NCBI RefSeq assembly: GCF_001039355.2
Contig: NW_019775458.1
Location: forward strand, 1-32,018
Length of the DNA stretch: 32,018 nucleotides
Reading direction: 5' to 3'
From: Lingula anatina
Lineage: Eukaryota; Brachiopoda; Lingulata; Lingulida; Lingulidae
Made by a program: the position numbers and the translations under genes. Shown piece after piece: positions 23,701 through 32,018 of this stretch (positions are counted from its first letter, which is position 1; every line of letters begins with the position of its first letter). Under the pieces are notes generated by a model that had not been told where the DNA came from, searched no databases, and worked only from the letters and a program-made list of their open reading frames with translations.

Positions 23701-23955
23701 GATCTTTCAAAATGAATTTATTATTGTGAAAAAAATACACTGGACTATTTACAATACCTTAAGATGCTGATTTTCTTTTTTCATTAGCTTGATATCTGTC
23801 TGTTATTTTGCATTCTTGTTGCCCCGGGCCTGAAGCACTCTTTCCGAGCTGAGAACCCTATCCATGAGTTTATTAAAGTCAGTGTCATCAACATCTTTTG
23901 TCCCTCCAAGATGCCAGATCGCAACTAACATAAATACAATAGCAATAGTGGCCAT
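20728..23955 (-). pseudogene. Transmembrane short-chain collagen C4-like gene, copy 1, with nonsense codon
   Basis: Exons on - are 23955-23758, 23571-23445, 23058-22784, 21825-21750, 21529-21440 and 21230-20728. All have GT-AG borders and the phases match copy 2. The product would be a membrane anchor, coiled coil, Gly-X-Y helix and Cys-rich C-terminal domain ([34 protein letters not shown]). Codon 51 is TAA (23803-23805) where copy 2 has TTA (Leu), so the reading frame stops inside the coiled coil, before the helix. Another change, LSSER for LSLER, lies in the same coiled coil. The second collagen triplet has Ser in place of Gly (GLPSRD). All exons after the stop are open, and one 3-bp indel in exon 2 keeps the frame. 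This suggests a recent loss, a null allele or a sequencing error. Without the stop the protein would be 422 residues. Confidence 0.7.
21885..22030. other. 146-bp segment present only in copy 1
   Basis: In the intron between exons D and C, copy 1 has 146 bp that copy 2 lacks. TTAT occurs at both borders (21881-21884 and 22027-22030), and copy 2 keeps one TTAT at the junction. This is the pattern of a microhomology deletion in copy 2. Confidence 0.75.
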
Positions 23956-24158
23956 ACTGAAAAATTTTCGGATTGACACTGTTGCCACGTCAAAGCGACG
24001 GTAGATGTTTACTCACTATTTGTCGTTTTCTCCATTAACTAGGATATAAGAGAAAGAAAAATAACAGAACATATTTAGATACAAAAGATTAAGTTGACTG
24101 GGTTGTATCAAGTTCTAAACAGGAACGATTTAGCCAAAATGTTTTAAGGCTAAGACCC

Positions 24159-24363
24159 CATTCCCACAGATTTTAGATCGATCTATCCCTGTGGGTAGTC
24201 TCACTAGATTACTGTCAGCTTAGCCGGCCTAAGCGTCTGTCCCGCCTAATTAAAGCTGTAAGGGGGTAATTAACTGTCGTGTGCGCTCGGCTGACTGCAA
24301 TTTAGCGTGAACCCCCAGGGAGTTAGGTCGATCCGGATGGATCGATCTAAATCTCTGGGAATG
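24159..24363. mobile_element. MITE-like element upstream of collagen copy 1
   Basis: The ends are inverted repeats: left CATTCCCACAGATTTTAG then ATCGATC, right reverse complement CATTCCCAGAGATTTAG then ATCGATC. It is 205 bp with no coding capacity. It lies about 200 bp before the start codon of copy 1, and an equivalent copy sits at 30291-30495, so it was inserted before the duplication. Confidence 0.75.
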
Positions 24364-25394
24364 CACTCTAATTGAAGTAAGTAAAGAGTTTGTATCCTCA
24401 CTTGTTTAATGGAGCCAGGGTTCAGATCAGGTTCAGGTGAAGAGCAGGTTTCCAGAAGAACAGGTAGTTGGGTCAGTGTTGTCTGGTTTAGTTAATGAAT
24501 ACCATGTGAAACGTCCACCTCCTGGAGTTAGTTTTAGAACGAAAATGTTAAGGTCGATATTGTGTAGAACCCAGCATGGAACAAGATATCATTGATGAAC
24601 TGAGATAGTGTTTTGTTTAGACGAGTTGATCATGTTCTTGTTTTCTTTTAATCAGCTCTACTTTGTCAATGTATAATGTTGAATCAAACCAAGAGGACAT
24701 TTATATACCAGTAGTTGCATATCAAATGGATTGGACAGATTGTAATGACTGGGTGTCACAGCTTGTAGGCCTTCTTCTTATGATATCCCATCCCTAGATT
24801 TCATTAAGTATTTATAACTCGATTTATTTTTTCTTTCTGCATTTATGTAAAGTGGAGGATAACTTCACATAAATATGATTCAAATAACAAACAAAATCTT
24901 ATGTAAATGTCTGAAATGTAAAAGTTAACAGATACCATGTCTAGAAATATTTTAAAGATTCATTATAATCACTATGTTGATTGTACATGTATATGAAATA
25001 AATGAATTAGAGCAAAAGCGCATCTATAGAGTCAACTATGATAGGTTAGAAGTTCCCGAGCAAAATAAATAAATAAATAAATGAAATAAAATAAAAAAGG
25101 CAAAAACAGATTTACACTATGATAAATTCTGAACTCATCTACTGTGTTTTTTAAACCATGTGCCGCCCTTGGTGAAATCATTTGTTCCAAGAGATGCTTA
25201 TTTCTCAAAATGAAATTTGAAGAAATCATCCGAACGTTTTTCACGTAGTTGGTCAAATGTACAGAATAAATAACTTTAATGATTTGAAATTCATCAGACT
25301 GGAAACTGATAACATTATTTTCTGATAAGTGCGTTCATGTCTTATTATGATTTAGTCTGTGGCTAAGATTCAGGGCTGCGTTACTTTATATCTA

Positions 25395-25666
25395 GACCCC
25401 TAGTAAGCATAACTTATAATAAACTCTAAAGCATGCAGCAGATTTCACGGCCAAGTTATTATAGTAGGGCCCTTGGTGAGCATAAAATTTGTACAGTGAA
25501 TTGAGAGGCAATGCACCTTGGAAAGGTCTTGACCCCTAGTAAGCATAACTTATAATAAACTCTAAAGCATGCAGCAGATTTCACGGCCAAGTTATTATAG
25601 TAGGGCCCTTGGTGAGCATAAAATTTGTACAGTGAATTGAGAGGCAATGCACCTTGGAAAGGTCTT
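25395..25666. repeat. Perfect 136-bp tandem duplication
   Basis: 25395-25530 and 25531-25666 read identically, from GACCCCTAGTAAGC to GGAAAGGTCTT. The matching place in unit 1 (near 18831-18966) has a single, diverged copy, so this arose within unit 2 and recently. Confidence 0.95.
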
Positions 25667-26260
25667 GATATTTTTACCCTGTCGCGGAACAACAAATATC
25701 AGATTTTTTCTTGGAACTATTTTGATGAATTGTGAATTGAAGACGAATCTGCGAGTCACGGATTGATTTTTTCACTCAGTAGCAACAAACTGGCATGTAG
25801 AAAATCTACGGAATTGCAAAAAAAAAAAAAATCGTTTTTTGCTCTTTGTACCTATCCATTCAAGTGAGTGTAATGATGCTGGGGTAGAGAGGAGGGAACC
25901 AGAGTATGGTTTAAACTAAAACGGTTATAAATAGATGTATCAATGAAATTAAATATTTTTTCAAGTCAGATAATCAAAATGCTTAACGTTTGATGGGGGG
26001 GGGGGGGTGCAAAAACTTGAATTGCTAAAATAAATCCATTGTACGTAGTGCATAGAATACAACCACGTCTGCGTGTCATGTGGCAAAAAAGGAGAAAAAT
26101 TACATGGCAACTTTATAGGGCAGGCAGGGACCCTTCTCTGTACTTTTCTTACAATCATAAACCCATCATCGATGTAGGGTTACCTAAATGTTAAAGAACT
26201 CAGCATATCTATCGTAAAAGATAAAAAAAATTCATCGGCAGTTTGGTGTAAGAATAAACT

Positions 26261-26266
26261 TTTATT
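26261..26266 (-). terminator. Candidate poly(A) signal of collagen copy 2
   Basis: TTTATT (AATAAA on -), 720 bp after the stop, in a segment shared with copy 1. Confidence 0.35.
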
Positions 26267-26985
26267 ATCTGCTTGAATGTAACATTACAGGAAAAAAATC
26301 TTTTGAAATTTCACAGTTACATAAAATTTGCACGGTGCATATACCTATGCATTCTTTCATTTAAGGGATCCCATAAGAGAAAATCACTGCTTACTTTCTG
26401 CTTACTTCTCAGATTTCAGTTTCTCAATATCAGATGTTCTGAATATAGCTCGTTAGCTTAATTATCTTAAATCTAAATATTATCCATAAATTGCACCAGA
26501 TTCGGCAACATTGTTCTAAAATACTTATACCAGTTTTTGATTGTCTGGTGAAGTGGACGTAACACTAACAAGGCAAAAAAAAAAAAATGACAGAAATAAG
26601 AAAAATCAACATACACGAGTAGGAATATTGCCCAGTATTGTATTATTTTTGTTAAAACCAAATATCTGAAAACTGTTGATCAAATTCCATGTAATTGAAT
26701 TAACCACCCCCATCAGAAATGGAAACCGAATTTCCTTTTGTTCAACCAGAGTACAGTAAAAATTGGTAATCGGCAAACAATTCAGTGTTGGCTGGTGCCA
26801 TTCTAGATACAGATAACCTTCCGTGTAATGACAATCTGAATATATTAAGAACTCATTATTAGAGAGGAAGAGAGAGCTCTGAATATTGTCTTGAATACTC
26901 TCATTACTTCATGGCATAAAGATATTGTAATGGTTGCAAACTGCCACGAGTTACATAATTGCGTGACAACTTAACCACACTTCAC

Positions 26986-29900
26986 CTACTTGGAGCACAC
27001 AACGCAGGTGAGTTCTCTCCCTTCAACATAATTCGGACATGGGAGAGCTTGACCACATTTGGCTTGAACTACATAGAAAAGGGCACCATTTCTGTTGATT
27101 TCTCCTCCTCTGACTGCTTCTGGAGCCTCATCAAGACAGACAAATTCAGTTCTATATTGCGAATAGAATTGGGCAACCAAGTAGCCATGATATTCCAGTG
27201 TCCACTCGGCAGGACATGTCTTCCAGGCTGGAATCATAACATGACTGGTGCGGTTCTGGGTGTAACAAACAGCACATGGAGCATCATGGTCCTTGAAATT
27301 CTTGCCTCCAACATTGATCCTCTGGAAAGGATCATTGGAGTAATATCCCATTTCGTACTCTGTGCCGTAAATGACAGGGCCAGAATTCTGGATTCCATCT
27401 TGGTATTTGCCCCACTGTGGGTCGCGAGGGAGACAGACGTAGTTGCTAGCCCCACCTTTCTGACCAAAGTAGGATCCAGCAGTATAACCTACAAAATAAA
27501 AAAGGGCAACAGCGATGTGTAGATGCAGTATACGTAAGAGGAAGTTATATGATTTAGGCCTTAATGAAATGGCACCCTAATTAATTTATTATGGGTTAAC
27601 AACCCAGGAAAATTATGTTTTCATTTTTTGAAATGGTTCAATTTAAAAACTACGTGACTGTAATTGCTTATGCAGTTCTTACCTTCATAAAGAAGTTTAG
27701 AAGAGGCACCACACTTAGTTCTCCCCCATCTCGTGTACACTGATCCGCCACCTGTCGTATTACGTGGTAAACCTATCAGAAAAAAATCAACAATCTGCAA
27801 TTTTATAAGTTGTTTAACGTCATCTTCTAATGTTTATATCAGATGGTGAACATGTGAAAAACGTTTTCAACAGAAAACTTATTTTTTCGATTACTCATAA
27901 TTTTTAAAGATGCTTTGGTCTATGCACATGAAAAAGGTTTATGTTGGACAATATCAACTATACATATAGCTCAAACAAGAAAAAGAAAGTTTACCATGTT
28001 CTTTTATAAGTTGTTTGATTCTGTCGTCTGTCATAGAAGGGCCAGGTGGACCAGCGGGACCGGGAGGACCCTATCAGCAACACAAAATAAACATCAATTA
28101 TTGTGAACATTTTCAACAATGCCCTTTATGTTCCCTTACTTGTACCTAAAATTGGAATTATTCAAAGGAAGTGTAAAATACGTGGCTTAACAAGAGTCAA
28201 TTGAGGGGGAGCGGGAAAGGTGAGGTAGATGGCAAAATTCAATCGACCCGTGGTCGTCACTGTTGAAAGCGTGTCACCGTTCGAGCATCTCCCGTGGCAC
28301 TAGTTTCTGGTTGGTAAGAATCGTTAAAAACACGAAACTACAAACTTGACACTAACTTTCGTGCTTTTAATGGGTGAAATCTTGGTAAATGAATGAATTA
28401 TCAGGAAACGCAAATCATGTGAATAAAAACAAGCCAGCACAGCTGCTAAATGTGAAAATATAATATAGAAAAAAGGAAGAAAAAATAGGTTATTTTGTTT
28501 ATTATGGATGCAATATTACATAATGCTCAACAACATTTTCACCGCCAAATTTTAATCATGCCGCAAAGATAACAAAGTCATGCAGAATAAGGTAATGAAA
28601 TAGGCCTTTAATCCCATGAGAGTTCAAAGTTATTCACTAGATATGCCGATTTGTGAAAAATAAAAAAAATGGGTTTCTGCCATAAAACACAATTTTAACA
28701 ACATAAAGACCTCCATTTTCAACAGGTAACATATACTTCCAGGAAAACGTATAAACCATATGGTTTCAGGTCCATGGGGTTATAAAGTCATACATTGAAA
28801 ACGACGACGACGGGCACAGGAGTTGGCAAGATGTATACAGAGAAAATGTGTTTGTGCAATAAAATATCATATACCCAATTTCTCACCTGGAGATCTTTTC
28901 CGTCTTGGCCATGTAAACCATCTCTGCCATCTTTGCCTGGTTTGCCCTCTGTCCCAGGGTTACCGTCTCTGCCAGGATTCCCATCTCTGCCAGGATTTCC
29001 ATTATTGCCTGGCGTCCCATCTCTGCCAGGATTTCCATCATTTCCGGGCTTCCCATCATCGCCAGGATTCCCATCTGTGCCTGGATTCCCATCATTCCCA
29101 GGTGTACCATCTCTGCCATCCCTGCCTGGGAGTCCCCTGCATGCCTGGGGGCACACCACAGCTGAAAGAAGGCAAAAAAAGGAATTATATAAAAATTGCC
29201 ATTAATAATGATGTTTATTTTTGTGCTTTTTAGGAAAATAAAACAGTATTGTAATACAAACACCGAATTTTTTTGTAAAGCGACTTCAAAATAACTTTAT
29301 CAGACAAGCAGTTAAAAATATCACTTCAAAAGTATGGATTTCTGTTAAATTTTGTAACAAATAATGAAAAAGGAACCAAAGTACAGAGAAAATGCAGTCG
29401 ATCCCCATACAAAATCAATTGTGTAGAGTCCCTCTATAAATTCAGTTATAAGGCTAATAATACAAGTACAACAGGTATGGACAAACAGTTAGCAAACATA
29501 TATATACTAAATCACAAAAAATTTCTTCAAATTAAACAATATAATTACATATATTTTAATTTTCACCTACTCTGAATAGTCTCTGTGGCAGATGCGTCGT
29601 GATAATGATTATCATTCATTGGTGGCAGCAATTTTGATTTGACGTCCTTTTCATCACTGGGGTGATCATTTAGGATTGACTGGAGGCTGTGCAAAGAATC
29701 CTGGAAAATCATGAGTCACGTTTTTTTTAATGACTTTTAACTTTTCGCAAATGTCTGTGGACATCACCTGCATATGTGAAGATTCTTGATTGGATATGAC
29801 ATTTAATGACAAATATATCACTAAGTTAAGTTGATCTTTCAAAATGAATTTATTATTGTGAAATAAATACAATTGGCTATATGCAATACCTTAAGATGCT

Positions 29901-30087
29901 GATTTTCGTTTTTCATTAGCTTGATATCTGTCTGTAATTTTGCATTCTTGTTGCCCCGGGCCTGAAGTACTCTTTCCAAGCTGAGAACCCTATCCATGAG
30001 TTTATTAAAGTCAGTGTCATCAACATCTTTTGTCCCTCCAAGATGCCAGATCCCAACTAACATAAACACAATAGCAGTAGTGGCCAT
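26986..30087 (-). CDS. Transmembrane short-chain collagen C4-like protein, copy 2 (intact)
   Basis: Six exons on -: 30087-29890, 29700-29571, 29161-28887, 28070-27995, 27772-27683 and 27488-26986. All have GT-AG borders and the sum is an exact reading frame of 423 residues. Residues 2-18 ([17 protein letters not shown]) are hydrophobic, a signal anchor or signal peptide. A heptad-rich coiled coil follows ([16 protein letters not shown] to about residue 76). Then come a hydrophilic stalk, VVCPQAC, 27 unbroken Gly-X-Y triplets (GLPGRDGRD on) and four more in the next exon ([12 protein letters not shown]). The C-terminal domain has [49 protein letters not shown] and a [15 protein letters not shown] end. 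This C-terminal pattern belongs to the short-chain collagen C4-like family of invertebrates. A trimeric type II membrane collagen is inferred; its ligand is unknown. An upstream ATG at 30165-30167 may extend the N-terminus. Confidence 0.88.
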
Positions 30088-30290
30088 ACTGAAAAATTTT
30101 CGGATTGACACTGTTGCCACGTCAAAGCGACGGTAGATGTTTACTCACTATTTGTCTTTTTCTCCATTAACTAGGATATAAGAGAAAGAAAAACAACCGA
30201 ACATATTTAGATACAAAAGATTAAGTTGACTGTGTTCTATCAAGTTCTAAACAGGAACGATTTACCTAAAATGTTTAAAGGCTAAGACCC

Positions 30291-30495
30291 CATTCCCACA
30301 GATTTTAGATCGATCTATCCCTGTGGGAAGTCTAACTAGATTACTGTCAGCTTAGCCGGCTTAAGCGTCTGTCCCGCCTACTAAAAGCTGTAAGGGTTTA
30401 ATTAACTGTCGTGCGCGCTCGGCTGACTGCAATTTAGCGTGAACCCCCAGGGAGTTAAGTCGATCCGGATGGGTCGATCTAAATCTCTGGGAATG
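30291..30495. mobile_element. MITE-like element upstream of collagen copy 2
   Basis: The same 205-bp inverted-repeat element as at 24159-24363, in the same place relative to the gene. It was carried along by the duplication. Confidence 0.75.
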
Positions 30496-31050
30496 CACTC
30501 TAATTGAAGCAAGTAAAGAGTTTGTATCCTCGCTTGTTTAATGGAGCCAGGGTTCAGATCAGGTGAAGAACAAGTGTTCAGAAGAACAGGTGGTTGGGTC
30601 AATGGTGTCTGATTTAGGTAATGAATACCATGTGAAACGTCCATCTCCTGGAGTTAGTTTTAGAACGAAAATGTTAAGGTCGATATTGTGTAGAACCCAG
30701 CATGGAACAAGATATCATTGATGAACTGAGATAGTGTTTTGTTTGGACGAGTTGATCATGTTCTTGTTTTCTTTTAATCAGCTCTACTTTGTCAATGTGT
30801 AATGTTGAATCAAGCCAAGAGGACATTTATATACCAGTAGTTGCATATCAAATGGATTGGACAGATTGTAATGACTTGATGTCACAGCGTGTAGGCCTTC
30901 TGCCTATGATATCCCATCCCTAGATTTCATTAAGTATTTATAACTCGATTTCTTTTTTCTTTCTGCATTTATGTAAAGTGGAGGATAACTTCACATAAAT
31001 ATGATTCAAATAACAAACAAAATCTTATGTAAATGTCTGAAATGTAAAAG

Positions 31051-31089
<39 letters not shown>

Positions 31090-31140
31090 TTTTGCACGGG
31101 AACTTTTAACCTATGATAGGTTAAAAGTTCCCGTGCAAAA

Positions 31141-31179
<39 letters not shown>
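31051..31179. repeat. Perfect 129-bp palindrome (64-bp arms, 1-bp loop)
   Basis: The left arm is 31051-31114, the centre is G at 31115 and the right arm is 31116-31179. The inner 24 bp (TTTGCACGGGAACTTTTAAC then CTAT) is unique sequence; the outer 40 bp is TTTA/TAAA repeat. The matching place in unit 1 (about 25035-25080) has only the right half. Confidence 0.97.
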
Positions 31180-31183
<4 letters not shown>

Positions 31184-31351
31184 AATAAAATAAAAAAAGG
31201 CAAAAACAGATTTACACTATGATAAATTCTGAACTCATCTACTGTGTTTTTTAAACCATGTGCCACCCTTGGTGAAATCATTTGTTCCTAGAGATGCTTA
31301 TTTCTCAAAATGAAATTTGAAGAAATCATCTGAACGTTCCCGCACGAAAAC

Positions 31352-31553
31352 GCAGTAGATGCTCCAGCGCAGTAGACTACTGCAATCATACTGCAAATAT
31401 GCCTCAAATCTGCTTCGCATTGGGAGCTAATTAGCATATTTGAAACATGCTTCTATCATGCTGCTAATCTACTGCATTAATGGTCCTCCTCTGTACAACC
31501 CTATGTAATTTTTGAAGTAGAATTGCAGTAGGGTATGCTGCATTTCTACTGCA
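31352..31553. mobile_element. MITE-like element with imperfect GCAGTAGA ends
   Basis: The left end (GCAGTAGATGCTCCAGC, then CTACTGCAAT) resembles the reverse complement of the right end (GCAGTAGAAATGCAGC, then CTACTGCAATTCTAC). It is about 200 bp, non-coding, and lies right against the outer edge of the tandem duplication. Confidence 0.5.
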
Positions 31554-31557
31554 AATA

Positions 31558-32018
31558 GGGGAGACCGGGGCTAGTTGGACCCCGGGGTAAGTTGGTCTCC
31601 CGTCAATTTATGAAAAAGTAACTACGAGGTAAAAAAAAAATTGGCCACATGCTCTTGCAAAGTTACCGTAGCCTGCAATGCTAAGGAAGTGTCGGACGTT
31701 AAAAAGTTTTACTTAAGCGGTGAGTCGAAATAAACGATTTTTGCACCTAAAAGTAATTTTGTTTAAGAGATTTAAAAATCTATTATCATAGGCTTTTGAT
31801 CGAATATAAGATATGTATGGGGCATCAAACTGAAGCTCATTGTTTCAAGTTTCACAGAGATGTATCATCGTTGCTCATTCTAGCACCATAAATGGCTACC
31901 ATCCTTTAAAATAAATAATGTGCACCCGGGGCTAGTTGGCCCCCTTGACTCGGGGCAAGTTGGACCCTCATATTACCCACAAACCTTTGCGCGCAACGCT
32001 GTTTGAAATAAACAAGTT
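31558..32018. repeat. Repeat element with GGGGYWAGTTGG motifs, cut by the window end
   Basis: Four copies of GGGGCTAGTTGG or GGGGYAAGTTGG in one orientation: two at 31567-31595, two at 31927-31965. The first pair is enclosed by GGGAGACC and GGTCTCCC. The AT-rich interior has no open frame of note. From general knowledge, such motifs recur in animal genomes; the class is not identifiable here. Confidence 0.5.

Larger units (their letters stand above)
18600..25225. repeat. Tandem duplication, unit 1
   Basis: This segment aligns in direct orientation with 25226-31340. Both contain the same six-exon collagen gene, the same 205-bp MITE upstream and the same flanking DNA. The sequence around 18650-18800 (ATGAAATTTGAGGATTTC, then GTACAGAATGAATC) also matches the junction at about 25200-25300. 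The left edge is approximate because this end is strongly diverged. Confidence 0.85.
25226..31340. repeat. Tandem duplication, unit 2
   Basis: Direct repeat of 18600-25225. The right edge is at about 31340, where the match to the unit junction (GAAATTTGAAGAAATCATC.GAACGTT at 25211-25238 and 31313-31339) ends. Matching is mosaic: gene body and 5' flank are nearly identical, the 3' flank much less so. Confidence 0.85.

Noticed and set aside
30088-30120. Start of collagen copy 2 at a GTG (30118-30120)
   Set aside because: Animal genes rarely start at GTG. The ATG at 30085-30087, or the upstream ATG with splicing, is more likely.

Overview
The window is nuclear DNA from an invertebrate animal. 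Coding exons are split by GT-AG introns. The DNA is AT-rich, with abundant microsatellites, small inverted-repeat transposon remnants and long intergenic stretches. The genes are metazoan: dystroglycan, a SETMAR-type histone methyltransferase without the primate transposase fusion, and membrane collagens of the 'short-chain collagen C4-like' kind, which are common in molluscs, brachiopods and amphioxus. I cannot fix the phylum from sequence alone. A marine lophotrochozoan or a non-vertebrate deuterostome is likely.

Layout. (1) 273-945, + strand: the last two exons of an unrecognised gene. (2) 3063-7837, - strand: a complete three-exon dystroglycan gene (about 1338 residues) with a greatly enlarged Thr-rich mucin region. 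It converges on gene 1, and a palindromic two-way poly(A) signal lies between them. (3) 8475-10278, + strand: a two-exon SETMAR-like H3K36/H3K4-type methyltransferase gene, head to head with dystroglycan across about 640 bp that contain an ETS/CCAAT/ETS cluster. Its SET domain carries a new insertion built from an 8-residue repeat. (4) 10.3-18.6 kb: no gene that I can support. It holds two MITE-like elements, a 34-bp minisatellite beside an unresolved base, and microsatellites. (5) 18.6-31.34 kb: a tandem duplication with a unit of 6.1-6.6 kb. Each unit carries one six-exon transmembrane collagen gene on the - strand. Copy 2 (26986-30087) is intact at 423 residues. Copy 1 (20728-23955) has a nonsense codon in its first coding exon and a Gly-to-Ser change in the collagen helix, with all other exons open. 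(6) 31.35-32.018 kb: two further repeat elements.

The most informative part is the tandem array. Identity between the copies is mosaic: 5' flank to exon E is nearly identical, while the last intron and the 3' flank are strongly diverged. This points to gene conversion. Copy 2 also carries a perfect 129-bp palindrome that copy 1 has only as one half, the pattern left by fold-back template switching. I see no CRISPR array, rRNA, tRNA, prokaryotic operon or intact autonomous transposon.
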